A DNA stretch of 64,000 bases from Ephemerocybe angulata. Its lineage: Eukaryota > Basidiomycota > Agaricomycetes > Agaricales > Psathyrellaceae. The notes under the pieces were generated by a model that saw only the letters and a program-made list of their open reading frames with translations, was not told the DNA's origin and ran no database searches. A program made the translations under genes and the position numbers. Position 1 is the stretch's first letter, and the number at the start of each line of letters is the position of its first letter. Positions 10,801-22,049 of this stretch are shown here, one piece after another. The stretch covers positions 1 through 64,000 of the forward strand of contig JAACJK010000163.1 in assembly GCA_013368325.1 (NCBI GenBank), given 5' to 3'.

Positions 10801-12507
10801 CTTGGCCCTTTTGACCTTCATTACAACCTGGCCGTGTTGGCGATAACAACCCCAGACTCCATGCCCGGCTATGCTGTGGTGGGCGATTATTTGGTGTGTG
10901 CGTTGGGGACGACGATCCGAATCTACATTGGCTGATGCTCCGTTGACCAAATCCGCGACGCCGGCCATTTGAAGGATCTGGCGTCAAGACTGCGGTCTGC
11001 GTAGGCGAGTACTGAGTTCCCATTGAGACTGGAGACTGGGGTACTGGCCCATCATTCGTGAATGCAGTCCCTGGTTTGGGTGTTACCGGATGCGTGCTAG
11101 GAGGCAATGAATCCCCTCGGCCCCGTTCTTCGATTCGTTTCCGTTTATTGGGATTGCGTTCGACCTCGTCTACGACACCGTGACTTGACCTCTTGCTCGT
11201 CGATCCGTTTGCAGCGCCTGGGAGCATAAGCCACGATGGAGCCCAGAACGCCGAGGGGTTTGTCGTACAGGGCGGTGGCGTGAGTACGGCGGTGCACATG
11301 TGTCCAATAACATTATAAGGCTGAACGTTGTCGAAGGCAATGGAAAATAGCCCGTGTGACGCGACCTTCTCCACAGCAACGAGACCCGGAGGCTTCACCG
11401 CAGGCTTCGAGTGACTGGTCTAGATATAGGAGTATAAATGTAAATCTGTGGTCTAAACTCGAGAATCGATGGGCGACTATACCTGAATGAGGGCCTTCCG
11501 CTTCCATCTACAACCCTGAATGTTACAGTGCGTCAGCAGTTGGAGAGGGCTCCAGATCATCGCTGTTTCAAAGCACAGTCGAATCCCCCTAAAGGTCCCC
11601 TCTTTCGCCATTGCTTTCAACTGTCTCAGCTCCGAGGGGGTAAAGTCCCTGAACGAGACGATGAACATCATTGCCATGTACGCAATTAAAACTTACGTAG
11701 ACGATTCCCTAATAAATGGCAGGAGAACCTCCACGCCACTTTTTACGGTCAGTACCTCCTAAGATTGTAAGCAATAAACGTTAGTAAAGATCACCACATG
11801 GATGGGATGCGGCTTACTCCTTTGCGAGTATCGTCACACAGACATCGTAGGTAGAGGCCGGCGTTGTACAAGTTCGAGGATGCCGCAGCAAAGTGGGCGC
11901 CTACACTCGACCTGATCTTATTTTTCAGAAGATTGATCAAGCCTGCCCGCTGGTCGCCGCCTTCCCCATCTACGTCCATCCCGTCATTCAATGCACCCTC
12001 CACCAAACCGAGCACAAGTTCTGTCCAGTTCGGTATACTCAAGTCCTTCAACAGTTCGCCAGTATCCTCAAGTTCTGGAAGCGCGGGCATGTGGGGTGGT
12101 ACAGGGGGTTCTTGCACGCAGATATGATAATCCATCATTTGGTAGCAAGAAACGACCAAACTGATGAGGTCCCAGTCGGTGTCCCGTAGCGTGGCTGTTC
12201 TTCGCGTGACAAGCGCTGGGGCTGGGTCGATCCCCGTTATCGTTTCTATGCACCGGGCAAGATGGTGGCAGGCCATCCCTTCCGTCCCCTCCGCTGTGAA
12301 CATATGCCGCTCCGTCGCGTCGAGGCGCGAAGCCAGGCACTGAAGTTGCCGCCTTTCGTCAGCCGCGAGCACGTCCGAATTCTTAACGGGGCTTACCTGA
12401 ACAGCGCTACTTTGGTCCTTAACAAGTGTCACTAGGGGGGAGATGGACTGTGAGAGCAAGGGAGAGAGGTGAAAGTACGCCAGCCATGTTCGATTAGGTT
12501 GCGCCAT
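7897..12507 (-). CDS. JmjC-like 2-oxoglutarate dioxygenase-fold protein with repeat linker
   Basis: Six exons from the ATG at 12,507 (11,818-12,507; 11,697-11,758; 11,483-11,648; 9,646-11,419; 8,859-9,586; 7,897-8,818) with good GT..AG junctions and a TACTAAC branch site in intron 1. The N-terminal 230 residues are helical and unknown. A long Pro/Gln/Ser and Lys/Asp/Gly repeat linker follows. The C-terminal part carries a cupin/JmjC pattern: an HxD iron-ligand pair in HPTHVDAGG, a later histidine in RPWTFHTVWT, then SICVGGHY, typical of Agaricomycete JmjC-like families. The likely chemistry is Fe(II)/2-oxoglutarate oxidation; the substrate is unknown. The exons sum to 4,342 nt, one base out of frame, and the break maps to a hexanucleotide tract near 10,000. 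The gene may therefore be a pseudogene, contain a hidden intron, or reflect an assembly slip. Confidence 0.6.
9919..10055. repeat. Hexanucleotide microsatellites (CCCTTG)n and (TCCTTG)n
   Basis: About fourteen CCCTTG units run into two 5-base CCTTG units, then about nine TCCTTG units. On the minus strand they encode Gly-Lys/Gly-Gln and Asp-Lys dipeptide runs in the JmjC-like gene. The two 5-base units change the reading frame between the halves. Confidence 0.9.
10155..10650. repeat. Coding minisatellite with 162 bp higher-order repeat
   Basis: Units of about 48-54 bp, each containing GGGATGGAGG or GGAATGGAGG, repeat roughly nine times. Three adjacent units form a 162 bp block repeated nearly identically (GAGATATTAG at 10,224 and 10,386). 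On the minus strand they encode variants of NAQQDQPTSISTASIPE. Confidence 0.85.
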
Positions 12508-13001
12508 ATTACAGAGTCGAACGTCGACGTTCTGCAGAGAGTTGCGCCTGGAAGTTTGATAGTCTGAAAGTTAAGTTAAGACGTTTTTTGATCCAGCGTC
12601 ATGATTATGTCAACCGCTGAGTTCCCTGATGTATATGTAAGCACCATCACCGGCTGCCCCGATATGAACCCCCGCAGTGCCGAGGCTTGGCCGAGGCTCT
12701 CGGCCGTCTAAGGACCGGCCTTACCAAAGCCTTACCAGACGGCCGAAGTGTCATCCTTCCTTTCGTTGCACCTCCATGAACGCGTCCATCGTTCGAATTG
12801 CTCTCTGAGTCTCTCCATCCACCTTCCTAGGTAGGCTCAAAAGTTGTTTTAATACTCCAGTTTCTGATCAAGTACTTAGGGGCCAGTGATTCTCTGCGAT
12901 GGGAAATAATTTACCGCGCTCAAGGTTTAGGCGATATTCGCCGGGCCTTGGCTGGTGAACTCCTTTTTGCCCCTCAAGCCTCTCCGTCCGCCTTGCAACC
13001 A
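12508..13001. other. Intergenic region between divergent genes
   Basis: This lies between the 5' end of the JmjC-like gene (minus) and the F-box gene (plus), so it should hold both promoters. It contains an inverted repeat at 12,700-12,746 but no clear TATA box or RNA gene. Confidence 0.35.
12700..12746. repeat. Inverted repeat with 10 bp perfect arms
   Basis: TCGGCCGTCT at 12,700-12,709 is matched by AGACGGCCGA at 12,737-12,746, with internal AAGG/CCTT extending the pairing. It could be a hairpin, a binding site or a footprint of a small transposon. Confidence 0.6.
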
Positions 13002-14176
13002 ATGGCAATGCTCTGGCCATGCAGACACGTCGATTTCTCCTCCCGTTTTCCGAGGTACATCGACCCGAAGTTCCCATACTGTCAAAGTTGTAATCTTCGT
13101 CACGGTGAGGCGTTCATTTGGCGTACTTCTTACTGTGCAGGTATTGACAATATCTGCATAGACCCGGCGTCGCCTTTGACCTCCCTTCCAGATGACGTCC
13201 AGAATGAACTCCTGAACTCGTTCTCGATGGCTCAACTCGCCACCGTCGGCAGCGCGAGCGCTCACCTCCGTGCGATGATATCGAGGAAGATGTTTGGCCG
13301 AGTCAACGGCCTGTTCAGCACGTTCGGCTTGGAGCCAAAGACCTTCTTTCGGTCGCTCGACCGTTGCGCGGCAATCGTCACCGGAGTGAAGGTGCTAAAT
13401 CTCCTCCACCCTTCCTCATTTCCCGACGACAACCGGTTGGAACTCTTCGTCGGCGAGGACCTTGCGGAATTCGTGGAGGATCTTGAGAACAAGTTTGGTT
13501 ATACGATTTCCGAGAAGTTGGATACGATGGCGGCAGTGCATCACGCCCTAGGGTATCCGCGCTCAAGTTACGCAATCAAGAAGGGGGTCGTCTTGCGCAA
13601 AAGCGTTGAAGGGCAGGAGAAGTCGTTGCTTGTAGTCGGCGCCAGGCTAGGAGGTAACCCAGTCACCTTGTTGACGGCTTGCCCGAATACCCTCATGATG
13701 AACTTCATCTCTGGCGGTGGTGTCTATTCAATGTATCCTGGTCTCACTGCGGCCCGCAAAGGAATCAACATGTCCTATTACGGCGGGACCGACCGGGGAA
13801 TACCCGCGCTGGATCGCCTTTCAGCCGCTGGGTTCGAGCTATTCAACTACGCTGTCGATGCAATAGGGCCACATCGGTGCGCCTTCCACCCCTCCTGTCC
13901 TAGGACTACCATTACCTTCCCGGAAGCGGGTGTATGGGGCATCCTCTTTGAAGAATTTCGGCAAGCGAACTTCATAACGGCCATGGATTCCTTTGTCTAT
14001 CAGCTTCGTGCGCAGTGCAACGAAATGGACCGAGGTTCTCCAGGCTTTTGGGCGTTTTTGGAGGATGGAGGGAGCGTGCACGGTAAGTTGGAACAGCCGA
14101 TCCTTTGCGTGTACGTTCTGACCTCTTTTCGTTAGCGGGTTTCGGGTCGAGGAAGACCATAAACGACGCCAGGTAG
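13002..14176 (+). CDS. F-box-like protein of an expanded Agaricomycete family
   Basis: The start is taken at the ATG at 13,002 (MAMLWPCRHVDF). An intron of about 36 nt (GTGAGG..GTGCAG, near 13,105-13,140) joins the CxxC-containing N-terminus to an F-box-like segment (LTSLPDDVQNELLNSFSMAQ, about residues 48-80). The C-terminal two thirds include CAAIVTGVKVLNLL and FPDDNRLELFV blocks that recall the nucleotidyltransferase-like domain following the F-box in multicopy Agaricomycete proteins; here the acidic residues expected for catalysis are not clear. A final intron leads to GFGSRKTINDAR and a stop at 14,174-14,176. The likely role is as an SCF substrate adaptor, by inference. The last exon was copied into the downstream tandem duplication. 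Confidence 0.55.
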
Positions 14177-16228
14177 TCACCATTATTTACAATTAGACTT
14201 AATCCATTGCGCTTAGCTCTTATCAGTTTTGCATTGGAGCTGAATTTGGTTCGACATTGCAACCCATAATAGAGCACTCCCCGCACCGGCAGATGCCGGT
14301 TCACCCCTCTGGCCCTGATTTTTTGCCGAGCTTTGGTCTCATCTCGGTCTTGATCTATCGACGAACAGAAAAGAACACACCGAACAAACCAGGACCATGG
14401 AGGAATTCTCAGCACTCCTTGTAACGGATGACCTTGACCAGCGTTTCAATGCAACTCAACTCGAGTATTTGAAGTCTAGGCAGGAGGAGTACAAGAGTTC
14501 AATAGGGAAGCGACGAGGCGACATCTCGAGATCTGCCGCAGCTCACATCATCGAGACTATCGCGAACCACGAGGATGGACGTGCTCTAACTTTAGCAGAA
14601 AGGCAGTGTCTTACTGGGGTGCGTTACTTCATTGTCGTTTAATACCTTGGGAGTTGATCAAGGGCACCAACAGAACGTATGCATGTGGTTTTCCCAGCGA
14701 TGTAGGGAACGTCGCGATATTCCAAAGTACCAGAAGAAGTGGACTGGACGCCTAGTGTTCTTTCGCGAGCAGACTGCCAGGGTCACAGCAACACAGTTGC
14801 GGTTATACGAAATGGCCCGGCCCTCTACCACATCGATTCCCTCAAGTGGAACCCCTGATTACATGGACGACGAAGTGGACATGGATGACGATGCCGATTC
14901 AGCAGACGAAGATGAGGATTGCAGTCCAGATGACAAATTCTCGATGCCTTTCAATTTTCTGCAAAGGGCAATCAGCGAAGAGTTCAACAAATTATCTAGT
15001 GAAGAGAAGGAGGCATACGAGATGAAGGCCAAGAAGTGGCGCGAAGAGGGGGCGAGCGCTGAAGAGAGCGCAGTGCAATGAAATGGACCGAGGTTCTCCA
15101 GGCTTTTTGGCGTTTTTGGAGGATGGAGGGAGCGTGCAGTGTAAGTTGGAACAGCAGATCCCTTGCGCCTACGTTCTGACCTCTTTTCGTTAGTGGGTTT
15201 CGGGTCGAGGAAGACCATAAACGACGCCAGGTAGTCACCATTATCTACAATTAGACTTAATCCATTGCGCTTAGCTCTTATCAGTTTTGCATTGGAGCTG
15301 AATTTGGTTCGACATTGCAACCCATAATAGAGCGCTCCCCGGCACCGGCAGATGCCGGTTCACCCCTCTGGCCCTGATTTTTTGCCGAGCTTTGGTCTCA
15401 TCTCTGTCTTGATCTATCGACGAACAGAAAAGAACTCACCAAACAAACCAGGACCATGGCCACTCGATCCGAGTCTCCGGATTCCAGTGACGAACCTTTG
15501 GCTACGGAAGTGAAGGCCGACGCCATACTGGAGGAATTCTCAGCGCTCCTCGTAACGGATGACAAGTCACTTGACCAGCGTTTCAATGCAACTCAACTCG
15601 AGTATTTGAAGTCTAGGCAGGAGGAGTACAAGAGTTCAATAGGGAAGCGACGAGGCGACATCTCGAGATCTGCCGCAGCTCACATCATCGAGACTATCGC
15701 GAACCACGAGGATGGACGTGCTCTAACTTTAGCAGAAACGCAGTGTCTTACTGGGGTGCGTTACTTCATTGTCGTTTAATACCTTGGGAGTTGATCAAGG
15801 GCACCAACAGAACGTACGCATGTGGTTTTCCCAGCGATGTAGGGAACGTCGCGATATTCCAAAGTACCAGAAGAAGTGGACTGGACGCCTAGTGTTCTTT
15901 CGCGAACAGACGGCCAGGGTCACAGCAACACAGCAGCGGTTATACGAAATGGCCCGGCCCTCTACCACATCTATTCCCTCAAGTAGCGCCCCTGATTTAA
16001 TGGGCGACGAAGCGGACATGGACGACGCCGATTCAGCAGACGAAGATGAGGATGACGAAGATGAGGATGACGAAGATAAGGATCGCCGTCCAGATGACCC
16101 TTCTAAACCCTCGAAGCCCTTCAATTTTCTGCAAAGGGCAATCAGCGAGGAGTTCAACAAATTATCTAGTGAAGAGAAGGAGGCATACGAGATGAAGGCC
16201 AAGAAGTGGCGCGAAGAGGGGGCCAGCG
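14010..16228. repeat. Direct tandem duplication, about 1.06 and 1.16 kb copies
   Basis: Copy 1 (about 14,010-15,067) and copy 2 (about 15,068-16,228) both begin GCGCAGTGCAA and run through GAAATGGACCGAGGTTCTCC. Each holds the F-box gene 3' end, the intergenic promoter and two exons of the downstream gene. Copy 1 lacks 72 bp after its ATG, a further 6 bp, and part of the acidic tract. The head-to-tail junction is GCTGAAGAGA/GCGCAGTGC at about 15,067. Confidence 0.9.
14397..15081 (+). pseudogene. Truncated first two exons of the 15,456 gene
   Basis: The frame from ATG at 14,397 (MEEFSALLVTDD) and the second exon from about 14,674 duplicate exons 1 and 2 of the gene at 15,456. The first 24 codons after the ATG are missing and the reading ends at TGA 15,079-15,081, just past the duplication junction, so all downstream domains are absent. 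It retains its own promoter copy and might be transcribed. Confidence 0.8.
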
Positions 16229-19214
16229 CTGAAGAGAAGAGAAGGTACATCGTCGCGCTAATGGTTTCTGACCAATTCTGACGATTCGGCCTTTCTCAGG
16301 ACAACGAAAGACGCGGGGCGCTACCTTCGGCAGTTTGCCCAAGACATGTTCAATCTTATGGGAATGCGGGTTGTCATGTGGGTGAGCTTTGAGAACGTCA
16401 AGCATCAAACAATCGTCTGTAAGTAGTACATCAGTTAGTTGGAGAACGCTACAGTAGCTAAATACTTGACGTCTAGCGATGCTTGATTTTAACCAAGAAT
16501 TAGGAGCGAAGACTTCTTTCTCAGAGGAATCAAAGGAGGAGATCACGGATTCTGGGGTTCTTCGTCTTTGGGGAGATTATTGCAAGCGGAATTGGCCCGC
16601 TCCAGGAGACAAGTCTGACGAGAGCCCTGGCAGCGCGGCTGTGATAGGCGCTAAGCCGAATCTACTGCCCATGATGGAGAATGAATATGGTGAACCTATC
16701 CTTCCTCCTTTGGATACACCCGACGACTGGCCAGGTGGTTCTTGGAAGTGGAATCAGGCACTTATACGAAGCTTTGTCTGCCGCACCTACGGTAAGCCAG
16801 GTCACTTGTTCATCTACGTCACATTTGGCTAAGAAGCGGTGCTCTCACTCAGCTAGGTGTATGGGCAAGCGCATTCGTCGAAATCATACCAACAAGAGCT
16901 TCTCTCCTCCTTGGAGCGCAATTAACAAAGAACCTCGAAAATTTATTAATGAACATTATCTTCCCGATGAACTTGCGCCTCTATTCAAAGATCCTGGCAC
17001 CATAACCCTCGCCTCATGTTCCAAACTACTCAGGCACTGGTACGAACGTCAAACAAGAAGCCTCATCCCCCTGGATTTCCATAGTTACCAGTTCGGAAAG
17101 GACCGCAAGCCCCGAGTTCCAAGAGCCCTTGTCGAGAAAGACGACCAATCTTCCGAGGATAAGGGCGCTGAGACAAAGCGTAAACTCCGAAAGCGCTCGA
17201 CTCAGCATTCAAACGATAGCGGCGATGAAAGTGAGGCGCAATCCAGCACTAAACCCAAAACTGCAGGTCGCTCGCGCAAGAATAGTCGAAGGAAGGGGCG
17301 GAGAAACAGGGGGTCAAGAAAGAAGAAAGGCGTATCAACTGGGTCTTCGTTTGAGTCCGCTTCAGGGGATGATAGTGATGCTTCAGAGGACGCCTACGAT
17401 GCAGAGTTGGGCTATGGATCCGATGAGAACACGTTTGTGGGGGCGGTGGCCAACACGTCCGGAACGGCGGGTTCAGATGACGAGGGAGGATCAAGGACGA
17501 AGGCCAAGCAGGCAGGGAAGAAGAAGGCCGCGACAGTGCATGAAGAGGGTACGAACGGGAAGGAGAACCACACGTCCGGAAAGACGGGTTCAGAGGACGA
17601 GGGCCATTCAAAGACGGCGGACAAGCAGACCAAGGGAAAGGAGAAGGCTTCGCCTGAAGCAGTGGTCCTTGATGAAGAGATTACGAACAGGAAGGAGACG
17701 CCGACGACCGGAACGGCGGGTTCAGATAACCAGGGAGGATCAAAGACAAAGGCCAAGCGGGCGGTGAAAAAGAAGACTGCAATAGTTGACTCGGATGATG
17801 AGGTTACAAACGGGAAGGAGAAGCAAACGTCCGGAACGACGGGTTCAGACGATGAGGGTGAATCGACGACGGTCCAGCAGACCAAGGGAAAGAAGAAGGA
17901 TTCGCCTGAAGCACTGATGGTCGATGAAGAGGGTGACCCAGCCTCGGAGGGGAAGAAGAGATTGACGTCCGAAAGAGCGACCGCGGAAGACAAGGGCGGG
18001 TCAAGGGCGAAGGCCAAGCTGAGCAAGGCGAAGGAGAAGGCTTTACCTGAAGCAGGGGTGGATGAAGAGGGTGACGCAGCTGCGGAGGGGAAGGAAAGAT
18101 CGACGTCCGAAAGAGCGACCGCGGAAGACAAGGGCGGGTCAAGGGCGAAGGCCAAGCTGAGTAAGGCGAAGGAGAAGGCTTTACCTGAAGCAGGGGTGGA
18201 TGAAGAGGGTGACACAGCTGCAGAGGGGAGAAAGAGGCCGACGACCGAAACGACGGTTGCGGGAGACAAGGGCGGCACAACCACTTCTTCGAAGCCGAAG
18301 CCGCGGCCAAGGCCTGTCACGAAGGCCAACAAAAACCACTTGAAGAAGGAGAAGGCTTCGCCAGGAGTAACGGTCAAGGACGGAGGTGGGGATTTGGGTT
18401 TAGAGACCGAGGTCACTGCGGAGAACTCTGAAGGGGACGGTGCAAGCGTGGGCCTGGAGAAGGAGATGGTTATCGTAACGGTCGCCGACCTCATGGAACC
18501 TTCGACACCGAAGCGCCGCGCCAGTAAGAAGAGCAAGGATACCCCGAAGCCATCTACACCTGGTGTTAGACAACGAGGTCTCCTCACACCTCCTACTACT
18601 GCCAGCCGAAGAAAGATAGGCGGTTCACATGGAGATGACTCACGCGACGACGATGAGCTGGCGCCGGATACGCTTCAGACGTTGGAGGTCATAAGGAAGA
18701 AGAAGAAGTCAAACGCAGTGGGAAGCTCCTCGAAGTCCAACAATGGAGTTGAGCAGGATAATTCCCCGAGTGTGACGAGAAGGAAGGGGGATGTAAAAGA
18801 TGACCAGCCGAGTAAGACGACGCCAGACTACGTCGAGGGACCGACCGAGGACCGGTCATTGAACGGAAAGGTCCAACTACTCTGACGACGCCCAGAAAAG
18901 GTCCTCGTGAAGACGGGAGGAGTATTGCCACTCCAAAAAGCGCCTTGAAAGCAGAAAGCACGAAACGCACCCCACGGAAGAGCCCGACCAAAGTCACATT
19001 CGACCTTCCCGAGACACCGACAGAGCGCAAGTCAAAGGATGAGCAGGCAGAGGAGGAGGCTCTTGCAATTGCGCCCTACCTGGCAGCTTTCGTGGATATC
19101 AAGGTACCGAAAGAGGATCTGTCCTTGATTAAGGATGCTGGCAAATGGGGAGAGACAGCTGGTGGGAAAAGAGTGAGGCGCCCCACAGAGCGGGGTAGAT
19201 TATCCAACTCATGA
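15456..19214 (+). CDS. Lys/Glu-rich repeat protein of an Agaricomycete multicopy family
   Basis: Six exons (15,456-15,755; 15,811-16,244; 16,300-16,418; 16,477-16,791; 16,853-18,811; 18,871-19,214) total 3,471 nt, giving a 1,156-residue protein in frame. The N-terminal half has conserved blocks: QRRCRERRD-like basic helix, an acidic Asp/Glu run, FNKLSSEEKEAYEMKAKKWRE resembling an HMG-box-like helix, and WSAINKEPRKFINEHYLP followed by HWYERQ, a signature I associate with lineage-specific Agaricomycete proteins. The rest is a low-complexity Lys/Glu/Ser array of about 40-residue repeats, then a C-terminal AEEEALAIAPYLAAFVDIKV block. Nuclear location is inferred from the basic repeats. Its 5' end is tandemly duplicated upstream. 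Confidence 0.6.
17440..18275 (+). repeat. Coding repeats of about 120 bp (Lys/Glu/Ser-rich)
   Basis: About seven diverged units encode variants of TSGTAGSDDEGGSRTKAK followed by Lys-rich and EEG stretches. Two adjacent units (about 17,960-18,080 and 18,095-18,215) are nearly identical (SERATAEDKGGSRAKAKLSK), showing recent unit duplication. Confidence 0.8.
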
Positions 19215-19454
19215 GATATCGATCTTTGTACGGTATATACTTGAGCATATCGAGCCGGAGGAACCGTTGTTCTGTCCCTGGAATCGACTTTGTCCATACC
19301 ATAATTATCTCTATATATATGCCACGACTTACACTCGGTAACGCCCATTGTCTCCTATACGTGCTTCAACATGATTGATTCTGTAAATTAAAAAATAATA
19401 GTACAATTTGATTGTTCATTCCGCCCACTCTGTCCTCGTCATGCCACCCCTCCT

Positions 19455-20587
19455 CTACAGCCGGTCCAGGATCATCATGGCCTCCATTTCGGTTATCTGT
19501 CCCTTCGACTTCAACTGGATCCCTCGGACGGTTGCTATTTTCATGGTTACTGTTGATGCCCTGAGCTTGGGGAGCAGCTCCTCTGTGTGGAAGCCATATT
19601 CGAAGAATGCAGCTTCTGCTATCCCATGACGGCTGGGGAGGGCTTGTCTGATCATTTCTTTGACGTTGTTGGCCAGGATGGGCACAGGGTTGACTTGGGC
19701 GTTGTTGTTTTCGGCTCTGACGTTGGCCATATTGAGATTTGCGTTGGCAGGGGGGTTAACCTGAGCCAGGCCGCTCCCTTCTCCAGTTGTCTCTCTCCTG
19801 GATCCTGAGCTGTTAAGCGTGGAACGGGTCACTCTGGTGCTCGCGGCAGGGCCTCTCCCGGCGGTGTTCTCGTCCTGAGTCCCCAGTTCCCCCTTGTGCT
19901 TTGAACGCCGCTTCGCATGTTGTTGCTCCAACCAGAGTGACAGGAATTCTATCTGGCTGGAGCAACCTTGGACATGCTTTAAAGCCCTGACCTGCTTTAT
20001 CCTAAGTCTCTGTCTTATAGAGACCACGAGTAACCTACCATGCGCATGGCTGTATGCCACCTGGGATTATTCTTTGCAGTGTGCTCAAGAATCAAGGTCT
20101 CGGCAATATCGTCCACAGCGTTCTGGAGACACTTAAGTGAGCCGCAGGTACAGGCGGATAAGCTATACCCACACGTAGGTCCTGGGCGTCTTCCGGTCCC
20201 AACTTGAACAAGAGCTCAAAGTTCCCTGTAAGGCCAAGCCGACTTTAAGCCTTGCCGGTCCACTATAGCGGGCTGAAGGGGCGCGCACCTTTCACAGCGG
20301 TGATTTTTTCGGTCATGTTGGTAAGGCTCTCAAGGTGGTTATCAATATAAATGGCGTTCAGGTTTAAGGGGCGGCGAAGGAAGTTCAAGACCTGTCAAAG
20401 GCTTATAAGCTATGTTAGAAGTCCTGGGTCCAAACATAAGCACAAGCATAAGCACGTCTTCGCAATACGTTACCAAAGTCTTCGAGACTGTTCCAGGCGC
20501 CTTTCGACAGACATTTCGATCGTAGGATAAAGCGGACGATACAGTCAAGAGCGAAGCTATGGGGAAAGAAGCTTTAGACGCTGGCAA
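19455..20587 (-). CDS. Hypothetical protein, several exons
   Basis: Minus-strand exons join through short introns: a segment ending TMLVTYCED-like text, then VLNFLRRPLNLNAIYIDNHL, GNFELLFKLGPEDAQDLRVG, CLQNAVDDIAETLILEHTAK, and a last exon of about 180 residues ending ITEMEAMMILDRL with stop at 19,455-19,457. The exon with TMTEKITAVK lies near 20,290-20,350. The middle of the last exon is a Gln/Asn/Ser-rich linker. No known domain was recognised. The first exon lacks an in-frame ATG in the obvious frame (TTG at 20,587), so the true start is unsettled. A TATA-like TATATA and two CRE palindromes lie upstream. Confidence 0.5.
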
Positions 20588-20704
20588 GGGGAATCGGCCG
20601 CTTGCCTCATATCAGCCTGGAAAGTGCGGCCGAGGACTCATCCGCAGCCCCGGATCGCCGACTTGCGCCGGACAGGGCTCTCGGTTGAGCCTCCGGTTGA
20701 GAGA

Positions 20705-20710
20705 TATATA
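20705..20710 (-). promoter_or_regulatory. TATA-like element
   Basis: TATATA within AGATATATAAGC lies about 115 bp upstream of the first coding segment of the minus-strand gene at 19,455-20,587. Confidence 0.45.
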
Positions 20711-20820
20711 AGCCCGGAGCCTTCAGACTTATAGTCGCTCCAACTGGATAACGGGACACAGAATCGGGTTTCCATCTTTTTCAGGTTCCCCAGGCTGCCA
20801 TACATACCGCTCTTCTTCAA

Positions 20821-20878
20821 TGACGTCAATGAATGGCTAAACTCTCACAAGTAGCCGTTTATTGACGTCATTCACGTG
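20821..20878. promoter_or_regulatory. Pair of CRE palindromes plus an E-box
   Basis: TGACGTCA occurs at 20,821-20,828 and 20,863-20,870, and CACGTG at 20,873-20,878. The flanks of the two CREs form an imperfect inverted repeat (AATGACGTCAATGAATGGCT against the complement of the second). TGACGTCA is the standard ATF/CREB-type bZIP site and CACGTG a bHLH site. They sit about 110-170 bp beyond the TATA-like element of the minus-strand gene. Confidence 0.55.
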
Positions 20879-21220
20879 CCCTTATCTCCATTCCAGATAG
20901 GATTAGATAAGATTAGATAGCTCCGCAGCCCCGGTGATCCAGGCGCCGCAAATTCAGCTGCGGTTACCTTCCTTCTCGTCGTCATCGTGCACAACGAGCT
21001 CGAGGAGAGTCGTCTGTTTGACTCTGTCCGGCACAAGCGGGACCGACGGCACGCCCCTTCTTTAATTGCAGGTCGCCCGCCCATCCTTTCTTCCCTGCCA
21101 CGTCCATCGAGGGCCTCATGCTCGTCACCGTCGACGACGATGACAACCTCCGGTGAGTTAGCCCATGCTAGTTGGTTTTATTCGGTTGACTGACAGTGTT
21201 TTTCGACGTTGTGCTTAGGG

Positions 21221-21895
21221 TTGAGCTGGTCGTCTGCCGCGGCGCCTTCGAGGTGAGTATACTGGTCTTTTTTTCCCTTCGCCACCACAGGTCCTGACTT
21301 GCGTGCTCACAGAAGTGAAGTATCCCTGTCACAGTTGTGAGCCAATTCTTTTCCGTGCAGCGGGCAACTCTGACCAGCTCACAGATCGGCATGACGACGA
21401 CGGACACGCAAGATTTCCCCCGCTGCGTCAACGACATTTCGACGGTTACCCGACTTGAGCGAGTCCACTCTACTCGCTCCTATCCACCGTTTTGACTCGC
21501 CTTATGTCGTCCGCCTTAGAGTTGAGCTTGCCATAGGACACGACGTAGTCGAGGTAAGCGTTTTATGGTTTCATTGTACCGACTCTGACACATCTGTTTC
21601 CAGACCTACAATACCCTGAAGACTATTCAAGTCAGCTCCACCCAACCCTGGCACTAGTGAGTCGAGTTGCCTTTTCGTCTGTGCACTCTCGCCCGCCGGT
21701 AAAGCCGGCCTCACGAAGCCAGGGTACCCAACGTTCTGTTGTCGCACAGCCGTAAGTTCATTTCGTCAGTATAAACTTCGGCATAGTACTGACTGTTCCG
21801 GCGTTGTCTCTAGGCTCGAGCTCATTGTGAAGCGAACGACTCGCATTGGCGCCGAAGACGCGCCCTGTCGATGGGTTCGGGGCGGCGAAGTCTGA
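21221..21895 (+). repeat. Three diverged modules about 295-300 bp apart
   Basis: Each module begins just after a TAG acceptor-like site and reads VELVVCRGAFE (21,221), VELAIGHDVVE (21,520) or LELIVKRTTRI (21,815), and the first two are followed by GTGAGT or GTAAGC donors. The third continues GAEDAPCRWVRGGEV and stops. They may be exons of one gene or tandemly duplicated copies of a small gene. Confidence 0.4.
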
Positions 21896-22049
21896 CAAAA
21901 GGTAAGCGTGTTCGCTTGATGTCATTGCGAAGTCAAGAACTCACTGCATTCTACGAAGGGTGTATGATTCTGAAGGTTAGTCTTGTCGACTTCTCCGCAT
22001 CGACGTGCTGACACCGTCGACAGACCAGAGCCTAGCGTGCTGCAAACTA

